DNA of 64,000 bases from Yimella lutea (GTDB lineage Bacteria > Actinomycetota > Actinomycetes > Actinomycetales > Dermatophilaceae): NCBI RefSeq assembly GCF_006715095.1, contig NZ_VFMO01000001.1:124001-188000 (forward strand). Direction: 5' to 3'. The position numbers were made by a program, and so were the translations under genes. A model generated the notes under the pieces. The model saw only the letters and a program-made list of their open reading frames with translations, did no database searches and had not been told where the DNA came from. Every line of letters begins with the position of its first letter. Positions within the stretch are counted from its first letter, which is position 1. This document shows, piece after piece, positions 43,648 to 51,303 of this stretch.

Positions 43648-44595
43648 GTGAGCGAAGAGCACGTCCACCGGATCCACCGGCTGCAGGAGGGGTGGACGCG
43701 ACGGCACGAGGAGCGGGAGATCGTCGACATCTTCTATTCCGTGCACGGCGAGGAACTGACGCAGCTGAAGAACGCGCTCAACCGGCGCGACGATCATCAC
43801 GACCTCGAGGAACTGATCTTCGGCGACATCGACGACGAGTCGGTGCGCGAACGGGTCCTCGATCACTTCGCGGCGCAGGCCGAGCCGCTCGGGCGACTCG
43901 GGGTGAAGGTGCTGTCGGACATCGACGACACCGTCTTCCCGATGATCCACGAGACGCGTTACCCCCGCGGCCACTTCCTGGTTCCGGGATCGCTGGCCTT
44001 CCTGCAGGCCCTGGACGACGGTCCCACCGAGTCGCCGTGGTCACGCGGCGACCTCACGTTCCTGACCGCGCGGCCCGAGATCGCGTTCGGTCTCATCGAA
44101 TCGAACTCCAAGGACGTGCTGCGCAAAGCGGGGGTCGCGAGTTCATCCCTGCTGGCCGGCAGCCTGATGAACATTCACTCGAAGGACGCCATGGCGGACG
44201 GCAAGGTGGCGAATTTCGCGCACTACCGCAAGCTCTTCCCCGAGTACGGCGTCGTGTTCGTCGGTGACTCCGGTCAGGGCGACGTCCTGGTCGGACAACG
44301 CGTCCGGACCGATTATCCGGACGCCGTGTCGGCGGTGTTCATCCACGATGTCGTCGACACCCCGGCCGCTCGACGCGAGGAGTTGGCGGCATCCGGAGTC
44401 CACGTTTTCGAGACATACGTCGGTGCAGCCATGAAGGCGTACAGCCTCGGCCTGGTCTCGCTCGACAACGTGAAACGGGTTGTCACAGAATCACTTGCCG
44501 CGCTCGACGACATCGATTGGGAGACCGCCGAACAGGAGGCCTCGACCAGGAAGTTGTTGCAGCGCGACGCCGACGAGGCGCTCGCGCTGGGGTGA
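43648..44595 (+). CDS. App1-like (DUF2183) phosphatase domain protein
   Basis: A 315-residue protein of the family of yeast phosphatidate phosphatase App1. The HAD-like signature is LSDIDDTV, with Asp91 and Asp93; later segments are LTFLTARPE (Thr) and VFVGDSGQGDVLV, giving the HAD order of motifs. GGGAGG lies 6 nt before the GTG at 43648; an ATG eight codons earlier lacks a Shine-Dalgarno. Lipid phosphatase activity is likely but not shown for bacterial members. The first 80 residues are helical and charged. Confidence 0.85.
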   Translation: MSEEHVHRIHRLQEGWTRRHEEREIVDIFYSVHGEELTQLKNALNRRDDHHDLEELIFGDIDDESVRERVLDHFAAQAEPLGRLGVKVLSDIDDTVFPMIHETRYPRGHFLVPGSLAFLQALDDGPTESPWSRGDLTFLTARPEIAFGLIESNSKDVLRKAGVASSSLLAGSLMNIHSKDAMADGKVANFAHYRKLFPEYGVVFVGDSGQGDVLVGQRVRTDYPDAVSAVFIHDVVDTPAARREELAASGVHVFETYVGAAMKAYSLGLVSLDNVKRVVTESLAALDDIDWETAEQEASTRKLLQRDADEALALG

Positions 44596-44597
44596 CG

Positions 44598-45389
44598 TCA
44601 GCGCCGCAGCACGGCGGGAAGAGTGCGAGCTGCTTCGACCATCGCCGGTCCGTACCAGGTGATCAACCGGCCGCTGATCAGTTCCGTGGGAACCTCGACG
44701 AAGGCCTCCGGGCCGTCGTCGGCGGTGAAGACGTACGGCTCGTCGGGCAGCAGCACGAGATCCGCGCGGCTCGGGTCGTCGAGATCGGCCAGGTCAGCAT
44801 GCGGGTATCGGCCCTCGGCGCCGTCCGGAACGACCGCGTCACAGCCGAGGCACTGGAGGAGGTCGGCGGTGTACGTCGGCCTCCCGACCACCATCCACGG
44901 ATCGCGCCAGATCGGCACAACCACTCGCCGAGTGTCCGCAGAACCGCCGACCTCACCCGCGCGTCCTGCGGACATTCGCCACAGAGCGTCGGCCTCGTCC
45001 AGCCAGCCGGGTGACCCCCAGCCGAGAGCTTCGGTGAACAATCGGCGCATCGAGTCCAGCGCCTGCGGCACGGTCTCGATGTCGGTCACCCAGACGGCAA
45101 TCCCTTTATCCCGCAGGCGCTTCACGTCGAGCTCGCGGTTCTCTTCCTTGTTGGCGACCACCAGGTCGGGTGCCAACTCGGCGATGGCCGCAACGTCGGG
45201 GTTCTTCGTGCCTCTGACGCGCGGCACATCGAGGTCCGCGGGATGGGTGCACCAGTCGGTGGCACCGACCAGAGCCTGTGGACGGGTCGCCGCGATCGCT
45301 TCGGTAAGGGAGGGGACGAGGCTGACGACTCGTTCGACCTCGTCGGGGAGGTCGACGTGGAATCCGAGATCGTCGATCTGTGTTCGCAC
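44598..45389 (-). CDS. Helical-backbone metal receptor (cobalamin/heme-type binding protein without signal)
   Basis: A 263-residue protein of the TroA/BtuF fold: RVVSLVPSLTEAIAATRPQA, then GATDWCTHPADL, KNPDVAAIAELAPDLVVANK and the long backbone helix. No signal peptide or lipobox is present, so it stays in the cytoplasm, as several actinobacterial homologues do. No permease or ATPase genes adjoin it. AAGG lies 8 nt before the GTG start; an upstream start at 45440 would lie within the hairpin and is rejected. Ligand unknown; the nearby B12-dependent mutase is suggestive only. Confidence 0.8.
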   Translation of the reverse strand: MRTQIDDLGFHVDLPDEVERVVSLVPSLTEAIAATRPQALVGATDWCTHPADLDVPRVRGTKNPDVAAIAELAPDLVVANKEENRELDVKRLRDKGIAVWVTDIETVPQALDSMRRLFTEALGWGSPGWLDEADALWRMSAGRAGEVGGSADTRRVVVPIWRDPWMVVGRPTYTADLLQCLGCDAVVPDGAEGRYPHADLADLDDPSRADLVLLPDEPYVFTADDGPEAFVEVPTELISGRLITWYGPAMVEAARTLPAVLRR

Positions 45390-45413
45390 CCGCCCGACCT
45401 TACTCAGCGCGCG

Positions 45414-45447
45414 AACGGAAGTGGTCGCGATCACGACCACTTCCGTT
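45414..45447. terminator. Hairpin between icmF and the metal-receptor gene
   Basis: Left arm 45414-45427 (AACGGAAGTGGTCG), loop of 6, right arm 45434-45447, perfect over 14 bp. It lies 22 bp beyond the icmF stop on the same strand, so it most likely ends that transcript. There is no T-run. Confidence 0.7.
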
Positions 45448-45468
45448 GACTACGGGTGTAGAGGCTGG

Positions 45469-48400
45469 TCAGACGTTGCGCCGGTACTGACCGCCCACCT
45501 CGAAGAAGGCCTCGGTGATCTGCTGCAGCGAGCACACCCGCGCGGCGCGCATCAGCACGTCGAACACGTTGTCGCCGTTGACCGCTGCGGCACGCAACTC
45601 GTCCAGCGCCTGCTTGGACTCGCCCTGGTGCCGCTGCTGGAACTCACGGACTCGGGTGAGCTGACCCTGCTTCTCGGTCTCGGTGCCGCGGGCGAGTTCG
45701 ATGTGCTTCGGCGTGCCGTCGTCGGCCTTGGGGTGGCGGAAGGTGTTGACGCCGACGATCGGCAGCGAGCCGTCGTGCTTGCGGTGTTCGTAGAGCATCG
45801 ACTCGTCCTGGATGCGCCCGCGCTGGTAGCCGGTCTCCATCGCGCCGAGCACGCCGCCACGCTCGGTGATGCGGTCGAACTCCTTCAGCACCGCCGCCTC
45901 GACGAGGTCGGTGAGCTCGTCGATGATGAACGATCCCTGGAGCGGGTTCTCGTTCATCGCCAGACCCCACTCACGGTTGATGATCAACTGGATCGCGAGC
46001 GCACGACGCACCGACTCCTCGGTCGGCGTGGTGACAGCCTCGTCATAAGCGTTGGTGTGCAACGAGTTCGCGTTGTCGTAGATCGCGATGAGCGCCTGCA
46101 GCGTGGTGCGGATGTCATTGAAGTCCATCTCCTGTGCGTGCAGGGACCGGCCGGACGTCTGCACGTGATACTTCAACTTCTGGCTGCGGTCGTTCGCGCC
46201 GTACTTCTCCTTCATCGCCACCGCCCAGATTCGGCGGGCGACACGGCCGAGCACCGAGTACTCGGGGTCCATGCCGTTGCTGAAGAAGAAGCTCAGGTTG
46301 GGCGCGAAGTCGTCGATGTCCATGCCCCGTGCGAGGTAGCTCTCGACATAGGTGAAGCCGTTGGCGAGCGTGAACGCCAGCTGGCTGATGGGGTTCGCCC
46401 CGGCCTCGGCGATGTGATAGCCGGAGATGCTGACCGAGTAGAAGTTGCGCACCTGGTGGTCGATGAACCACTGCTGGATGTCGCCCATCATCTTCAGGCT
46501 GAACTCGGTGGAGAAGATGCAGGTGTTCTGGCCCTGGTCCTCCTTCAGGATGTCGGCCTGGACGGTGCCGCGGACGTTGGCGACGGCGTACGCCGCGAGT
46601 TCTTTGCGCTCGTCATCGTTCGGCTCACGGCCTTCACGCTCGGTGAATGCGTCGACCTGCTGGTCGATGGCCGTGTTGAGGAAGAACGCGAGAATCGTCG
46701 GTGCCGGGCCGTTGATCGTCATCGACACGCTCGTCGTGGGCGAGACGAGGTCGAACCCGCCGTACAGCACCTTCATGTCGTCCAACGTCGCGATCGAGAC
46801 GCCGGACGTGCCGACCTTGCCGTAGACGTCCGGACGCTCGTGGGGGTCGCGCCCGTAGAGGGTCACCGAGTCGAACGCGGTTGACAGGCGGGTGGCCGGC
46901 TGGCCTTCCGACAGCAGTTTGAAGCGGCGGTTCGTGCGGAACGGGTCGCCCTCGCCGGCGAACATGCGGGCAGGATCCTCACCCTCCCGCTTGAACGGGA
47001 AGACGCCGGCGGTGTACGGGAAGTAGCCCGGCAGATTCTCCCGGCGAAGGAACTTCACCAGCTCGCCGTGGTCGTCGAAGCGCGGGAGCGCGACGCGCGG
47101 AATCTTGTTGCCGGACAGCGATTCCCGAGTGAGTTTGTTCACGATCTCGCGGTCGCGGATCTTCACGACCTGCTCGTCGCCCGAGTAGGAATCGACGATG
47201 CTCGGCCACTTCACGAGAGCCTTGGAGATCTCGTCGGGCACGTCCTGCTGCGCCTTCTCCATCAGCTCGGCGACACTGTGCGGCACCTCGCCGAGTTCGC
47301 CGGCGACCAGTTCGAAACGCTGCGCACGGGCTGCCGCCTTGGCGAACTTCGCGGTGTCGGAATGATAGTCACGTACCGTTTCTGAAATCTCGGAGAGGTA
47401 GCGGACGCGGGACGGCGGCACGATCGTGGCGATCCGGGTCGACTGCTTGGTGTCGACCTGCGGAAGCACGCCGTCCTCGACGTGCATTCCCTTCTCCGAC
47501 AGCAGGTTTCGCAGCTCCTGGTAGAGCGCGGTCACGCCGTCGTCATTGAAGGTGGCCGCCGAGGTGCCGTAGACCGGCATGTCCTCGGGCTTCTTGCCGA
47601 AAGCCTCACGGTTGCGCACCATCTGGCGTCCGACATCGCGCAACGCGTCCTCGGCCCCACGGCGTTCGAACTTGTTGATCGCGACCACGTCGGCCAGGTC
47701 GAGCATGTCGATCTTCTCCAGCTGGCTGGAGGCGCCGAACTCCGGAGTCATCACGTACATCGACACATCGGAATAGTCGATGATCGCCGAATCGCCCTGG
47801 CCCACACCGGGAGTCTCGAGGATGACGAGGTCGAAACCGGACGCCTTGGTCAGCGCGATGATCTGGTCGAGGTGCTCGGGCACCTGGTTGTTGCCACGGG
47901 TGGCGAGCGACCGGAAGAAGATACGGTCACCGTCGAGCGAGCTCATCCGGATGCGGTCGCCGAGCAATGCACCACCGCCGCGCGAACGCGTCGGGTCGAT
48001 CGCCAGCACCGCGACCCGCAGCTTGTCCTGCTGGTCGAGGCGCATGCGGCGCACGAGTTCGTCTGTCAGAGAAGACTTTCCAGAACCACCGGTGCCGGTG
48101 ATGCCGAGCACGGGCACCGGACGCTTGGCCGCAGCCTGGTTGATCGCGTCGACGAACTCGGCGGAGAGCGCACCCTGCTCCGCGCCGGTGATCGCTCGCG
48201 CGATGGCTGCACGATCACCCGACAGCACTGCGTCCAGATCAGCCCGGCCCAGCTGCCAGAGGTCGTAATCACAGTCGGCGACAACAGAATTGATCATTCC
48301 GACCAGGCCCATGCGCTGGCCGTCCTCGGGCGAGAAGATCGTGACGCCGGCCTTGCGCAGGCGGTCGATCTCGTCATGCACGATCACGCCGCCGCCGCCA

Positions 48401-48702
48401 CCGACGACCTTCACGTGTTTGGCGCCCGCCTGCTTGAGCAGATCGACGAGGTACTCGAAGTATTCGACGTGGCCACCCTGGTAGGAGCTGACCGCGATGC
48501 CCTGCGCGTCTTCCTCGAGCGCAGCGTCGATGACCTCCTGCACCGAACGGTTGTGGCCCAGGTGAATCACCTCCGCACCCTGCGTCTGCATGATCCGCCG
48601 CATGATGTTGATCGAGGCGTCGTGGCCGTCGAACAGGCTTGCGGCAGTAACGATCCGGACGTGGTGCTCCGGCTTGTGCAGTTCAGGCTTGATGTCGGCC
48701 AT
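45469..48702 (-). CDS. icmF: Fused isobutyryl-CoA mutase
   Basis: A 1077-residue fusion. Order: B12-binding domain (His27 in FDGHDAS), MeaI-type G-protein chaperone with P-loop GITGTGGSGKSS (200-211), then the (beta/alpha)8 mutase domain. It interconverts isobutyryl-CoA and butyryl-CoA (and perhaps pivalyl-CoA) with adenosylcobalamin, linking valine and fatty-acid metabolism. PYTAGVFPF has Phe where methylmalonyl-CoA mutases have Tyr, as expected for IcmF. GGAGG precedes the ATG. It diverges from a marR gene with a shared palindrome between them. No cobalamin riboswitch fits in the short leader. Confidence 0.96.
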   Translation of the reverse strand: MADIKPELHKPEHHVRIVTAASLFDGHDASINIMRRIMQTQGAEVIHLGHNRSVQEVIDAALEEDAQGIAVSSYQGGHVEYFEYLVDLLKQAGAKHVKVVGGGGGVIVHDEIDRLRKAGVTIFSPEDGQRMGLVGMINSVVADCDYDLWQLGRADLDAVLSGDRAAIARAITGAEQGALSAEFVDAINQAAAKRPVPVLGITGTGGSGKSSLTDELVRRMRLDQQDKLRVAVLAIDPTRSRGGGALLGDRIRMSSLDGDRIFFRSLATRGNNQVPEHLDQIIALTKASGFDLVILETPGVGQGDSAIIDYSDVSMYVMTPEFGASSQLEKIDMLDLADVVAINKFERRGAEDALRDVGRQMVRNREAFGKKPEDMPVYGTSAATFNDDGVTALYQELRNLLSEKGMHVEDGVLPQVDTKQSTRIATIVPPSRVRYLSEISETVRDYHSDTAKFAKAAARAQRFELVAGELGEVPHSVAELMEKAQQDVPDEISKALVKWPSIVDSYSGDEQVVKIRDREIVNKLTRESLSGNKIPRVALPRFDDHGELVKFLRRENLPGYFPYTAGVFPFKREGEDPARMFAGEGDPFRTNRRFKLLSEGQPATRLSTAFDSVTLYGRDPHERPDVYGKVGTSGVSIATLDDMKVLYGGFDLVSPTTSVSMTINGPAPTILAFFLNTAIDQQVDAFTEREGREPNDDERKELAAYAVANVRGTVQADILKEDQGQNTCIFSTEFSLKMMGDIQQWFIDHQVRNFYSVSISGYHIAEAGANPISQLAFTLANGFTYVESYLARGMDIDDFAPNLSFFFSNGMDPEYSVLGRVARRIWAVAMKEKYGANDRSQKLKYHVQTSGRSLHAQEMDFNDIRTTLQALIAIYDNANSLHTNAYDEAVTTPTEESVRRALAIQLIINREWGLAMNENPLQGSFIIDELTDLVEAAVLKEFDRITERGGVLGAMETGYQRGRIQDESMLYEHRKHDGSLPIVGVNTFRHPKADDGTPKHIELARGTETEKQGQLTRVREFQQRHQGESKQALDELRAAAVNGDNVFDVLMRAARVCSLQQITEAFFEVGGQYRRNV

Positions 48703-48747
48703 GGGGTCCTCCGGGTGCGTGGACGTGACTCAGCTCTCGCAAAATAG

Positions 48748-48759
48748 TAGGACTTCCTA
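48748..48759. promoter_or_regulatory. Palindromic operator in the icmF/marR divergent promoter
   Basis: TAGGA-CT-TCCTA is a perfect inverted repeat, 46 bp from the icmF start and 28 bp upstream of the marR -10 box. MarR proteins bind such AT-edged palindromes, so self-control of marR together with icmF is likely. The extent of the full site cannot be told from sequence. Confidence 0.6.
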
Positions 48760-48786
48760 TTAATGGACGTCAACGCGAGTTTGATC

Positions 48787-48792
48787 TACTCT
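48787..48792 (+). promoter_or_regulatory. Probable -10 box (TACTCT) of marR
   Basis: TACTCT is followed by CGATCC and the ATG at 48799; no ribosome binding site exists, so the mRNA should be leaderless. Confidence 0.5.
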
Positions 48793-48798
48793 CGATCC

Positions 48799-49308
48799 AT
48801 GACCGAAGCACCCGCCCGCCTCGCTGCCGACCCCATCGGGGTCGCGCGGGATCAGTGGGTGGATCGCGGGTGGGCCGATGCTGCGCCGGGCATGGCGGCA
48901 GTCACCTCGATCATGCGGGCACAACAGATCGTCTCGGCCCGAGTCGATGCGGTGCTGAAGCCGTTCGGCGTGACGTTCGCCCGCTACGAGGTGCTGATGC
49001 TGCTGACCTTCAGTCGTCGCGGCAGCCTGCCGATGAAGCTGATCGCGTCGCGCCTGCAGGTGCACCCGACGTCCGTCACCAACGCGGTCGACCGGTTGGT
49101 GCAGGCCGGGCTCGTCACCCGTACCACGCACCCCGACGATCGGCGCGCGTTCATCGTGGCACTGACACCAGAAGGACGCTCACTCGCGCAAGAAGCGACG
49201 GCTGCGCTCAACGAGCAGGTCTTCGGCCGACCGGAACTCGACCGCGACGACCTCGAGTCACTTGTGTCGATCATCGCCCGGATGCGTTCTGCCGCAGGCG
49301 ATTTCTGA
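48799..49308 (+). CDS. MarR-family regulator
   Basis: A 169-residue regulator. The winged helix spans about 55-125 (FARYEVLMLLTFSRRGSLPM, RLQVHPTSVTNAVDRLVQAG, wing RTTHPDDRRAFIVALTPEG). It is divergent from icmF, with a 12-bp palindrome between, so acyl-CoA or branched-chain signals may be its cue. The chosen ATG agrees with the TACTCT spacing; an ATG at 48763 abuts the operator and is less likely. Confidence 0.92.
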   Translation: MTEAPARLAADPIGVARDQWVDRGWADAAPGMAAVTSIMRAQQIVSARVDAVLKPFGVTFARYEVLMLLTFSRRGSLPMKLIASRLQVHPTSVTNAVDRLVQAGLVTRTTHPDDRRAFIVALTPEGRSLAQEATAALNEQVFGRPELDRDDLESLVSIIARMRSAAGDF

Positions 49309-49315
49309 GCACAAC

Positions 49316-49669
49316 TCAACCGCCGACGCACAGGCCGAGCGCGGCGACCAAAACTGACCCGATGACCATCCCGAGCGCATGCACGACGCCCGCCCAGTGC
49401 ACCTTCGGCGCGAGCAGCAGCCGGGCCGACTCCACAGACGCCGCGCTGAACGTGGTGAACCCGCCCATGGCACCCGTACCGAGCACCTTCGTGGCCTCCG
49501 AAGCGTGTCCGAAGTGACCGACGAGCAGGCCTAGCACGAACGATCCGAGCAAGTTGATGACCAGAGTGCCGACCGGGACCCTCACTCGCACCCGCGCGGC
49601 GATCCAGGTGTCGAGCACACAACGCAGGAGTGCGCCGGTGCCTCCCCCGAGGGCGATCCAAAGCATCAT
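49316..49669 (-). CDS. crcB2: Fluoride channel subunit FluC (CrcB), second gene
   Basis: A 117-residue four-helix membrane protein with GGGTGALLRCVLD, VINLLGSFVLGLLVG and the fluoride-gate motif GGFTTFSAASVES. It exports toxic fluoride as a dual-topology dimer. Its start overlaps the stop of the other fluC gene by 4 nt, so the two probably form a heterodimer, as in other Gram-positive bacteria. Confidence 0.95.
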   Translation of the reverse strand: MMLWIALGGGTGALLRCVLDTWIAARVRVRVPVGTLVINLLGSFVLGLLVGHFGHASEATKVLGTGAMGGFTTFSAASVESARLLLAPKVHWAGVVHALGMVIGSVLVAALGLCVGG

Positions 49670-50088
49670 CGGTTCATGCCCGGCAGTCGGAGCCCGATCC
49701 CTGCGGCGAGCACTCCGGCCACGACGCTCGCGGTCGCATAGGCAAGACCGGCGCCCAGGTCACGCTCCACCACCTCGACCGCGAAGGCGCTGTAGGTCGT
49801 GAATCCGCCCAACAGACCCGTCCCGAGTCCTAACCGAACTCGTCGGCGTGCACCGCTGTCGTCGCCGAGATGCGCAAGAACCCCGAGCAGAAGGCCGAGC
49901 AGAAGCGCACCGAGCACGTTGATGACGAAGGTGGTCCACGGCCAGCCGTCCGCCCGCATCGGGAACCGCTCACTCAGCAGTGCACGCGCGGTCGTGCCGG
50001 CGGCACCACCGACGAAAACCAGCGCCGGGAGCACCAGCCGGTCGGAACGAACTGCGGCGGCGTCCGTATCGGGTGGCTGGCGGTTCAC
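49666..50088 (-). CDS. crcB1: Fluoride channel subunit FluC (CrcB), first gene
   Basis: A 140-residue FluC protein with GGAAGTTARALLSERFP, VINVLGALLLGLLLG and GGFTTYSAFAVEV. The N-terminal 20 residues are an extra polar extension. It starts at a GTG with poor Shine-Dalgarno. The leader does not show the conserved fold of a fluoride (crcB) riboswitch. Translation-coupled to the second subunit. Confidence 0.95.
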   Translation of the reverse strand: MNRQPPDTDAAAVRSDRLVLPALVFVGGAAGTTARALLSERFPMRADGWPWTTFVINVLGALLLGLLLGVLAHLGDDSGARRRVRLGLGTGLLGGFTTYSAFAVEVVERDLGAGLAYATASVVAGVLAAGIGLRLPGMNR

Positions 50089-50113
50089 CCGGGAAGGCTA
50101 TCCAGCCGGGTGC

Positions 50114-50331
50114 TCACTTCACAGGCGAAGGCGTCGCCGCGGACGCGCGGACGGCTCGCTCCATACGCAGCACCGCCGGATCATCGACGCCGCCGACCGG
50201 CTCGGTGTCCGACGGCCGCTGGATCCGGCGATGGTGAGCACGCCGACGCCTCGGTGTTCGGTCGGTAGGAAGCGCACTCCTTCGACGCCTACGAGTTCCG
50301 CCGACCGCACAGTGATCCCTCCCGCGTTCAT
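50114..50331 (-). pseudogene. Remnant of an acyl-CoA thioesterase/BAAT-type hydrolase
   Basis: From the ATG at 50331 the first 40 codons include VELVGVEGVRF-like ELVGVEGVRFLPTEHRGVGV and LTIAGSSGR, the strand and GSSG turn that open the BAAT C-terminal hydrolase domain. Then the frame changes near 50215. The next frame (SDTEPVGGVDDPAVLRMERA to a TGA at 50114) keeps strong GC bias at third positions but matches nothing I know. The catalytic core is absent. The start overlaps the DUF1905 stop (TGATG), so it was once a second cistron. Confidence 0.6.
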
Positions 50332-50612
50332 CAGATCGTCAGTCGGACGTGGACGACGTCGCCCAGTGCGATGCCCTCGGCGCGCTGCACGGCGACCTTC
50401 ATCGGGACCAGGAAGCCGCCGCCCCTGGGGAACAACGAGGTGGTGAACGCGGTGTCGCCGACCTCTGCGGACGCCGGGATGCACCCCCAGCCGTAGGTGA
50501 CCTGCTTTGCGATGTCGCGAAGTTCGGCGGATTGCGGCTCAGGCATCACGGCGAAGAGGAACGGCGCCGGGCCACGCCACTCGATGACTTCGGCGTCGAA
50601 TTCGAGGTGCAC
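50331..50612 (-). CDS. DUF1905 domain protein
   Basis: A 93-residue small beta-barrel protein: FDAEVIEWRGPAPFLFAVMP, GCIPASAEVGDTAFTTSLFP, then GGFLVPMKVAVQRAEGIALG and DVVHVRLTI. This is the DUF1905 pattern, common in actinobacteria and of unknown function. It starts at a GTG. It lies between a decayed gene and the repeat island. Confidence 0.85.
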   Translation of the reverse strand: MHLEFDAEVIEWRGPAPFLFAVMPEPQSAELRDIAKQVTYGWGCIPASAEVGDTAFTTSLFPRGGGFLVPMKVAVQRAEGIALGDVVHVRLTI

Positions 50613-50664
50613 GTGAATACGGTAGTTCGGACTGTTGTGGCTGGGTCCGGATGAACGTCACCTT

Positions 50665-50715
50665 GGTTGCGGCGCCTACTGATTCGTTCCTCATCCGTAG
50701 GGCTCAACCAGCGGT
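50665..50715. repeat. 51-bp hairpin unit U1
   Basis: GGTTGCGGCGC (50665-50675), stem CCTACTGAT, loop TCGTTCCTC (50684-50692), stem ATCCGTAGG (8 of 9 paired), then GCTCAACCAGCGGT to 50715. The same layout and length recur at 50794 and 59593 with other stem sequences. Confidence 0.85.
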
Positions 50716-50886
50716 GTGGGCAGGGCTCGACCAGCGGTGTTCGGGGGCTCGACCGGCGTCTGATCTCGATCGAGTTGCTTCGTGAACGCGAGAGGTTTCG
50801 GCGCGCGGGACTTCGTTCCTCAGTCCCCCGGCTCAACCAGCGGTACTCGGCAGCTCAACCAGCGGTCCTTGGGAGCTCCACCATCG
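50703..50886. repeat. Array of CTCAACCAGCGGT words at 22-23 bp spacing
   Basis: CTCRACCAGCGGT-like words start at 50703, 50726, 50748 (degenerate), 50832, 50854 and 50876 (degenerate). Steps of 23, 22, then a gap of 84 holding unit U2, then 22 and 22. The last word runs into the start codon of the transposase relic. A further copy, CTCACCCAGCGT, is at 51289 beyond the relic. Confidence 0.75.
50794..50844. repeat. 51-bp hairpin unit U2
   Basis: GGTTTCGGCGC (50794-50804), stem GGGACT (50807-50812), loop TCGTTCCTC (50813-50821), stem AGTCCC (50822-50827), then GGCTCAACCAGCGGT to 50844. Same length and end words as U1 and U3. Confidence 0.85.
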
Positions 50887-51275
50887 TGGCAGACATCTGC
50901 CAGTACGTCATCGGGGTGGACACCCACGCCGCCACGCACCACTACGCCGTGATCCATCCCGGGACCGGAGCAGTCCTGGACGATCAGCAGTTCCCGACCA
51001 CACCAGCCGGGCTACGCCGCGCTGCGGACTGGATCAGCCGCCGCACCGTCACGATCAACATGCTCACCGCGCTGTTACACGCGACCGCGCTCGGTACGGA
51101 TGCCCGGCACGCGCTCACGATCGCCCAACTGGGGCAGGTCGCGACCTGGCGACCACGCTACGAACCCCTGGACATGACCATCCTGCGTGAACTGGCTACC
51201 GAGTACGCCCAAGACATCCTGGTGCTGGATCAACAACGGGCCGCGAACAAGAAACAGATCCGACAGATCGTGCGT
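50886..51275 (+). pseudogene. IS110-family transposase relic
   Basis: From a GTG at 50886, YVIGVDTHAATHHYAVIHPG to ADWISRRT is the start of the IS110 DEDD catalytic domain with its first Asp. It is joined in frame to INMLTALLHATALGTDARHA and VATWRPRYEPLDM, which normally lie some 90 residues later, ending near KKQIRQIV. Middle catalytic acids and the C-terminal Transposase_20 domain are missing. Two 24-bp words identical at 21 positions flank it (50841-50864 and 51276-51299). IS110 elements use a DEDD recombinase and a bridge RNA; this copy cannot move by itself. Confidence 0.8.
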
Positions 51276-51303
51276 CGGTACTCGGGGGCTCACCCAGCGT
51301 TGG

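Noticed and set aside
45390..45468. Possible cobalamin riboswitch near the B12-dependent mutase or metal receptor
   Set aside because: Only about 80 bp is available and most of it is a 14-bp hairpin; no B12-box sequence is seen.
50089..50150. Leader of the fluC pair as a possible fluoride riboswitch
   Set aside because: The conserved GG-GAUGG start and pseudoknot elements are not visible, and the space upstream is filled by a gene remnant.
50703..50886. The CTCAACCAGCGGT array as CRISPR
   Set aside because: The 13-bp word with 9-bp gaps is far too short; no cas genes are near.
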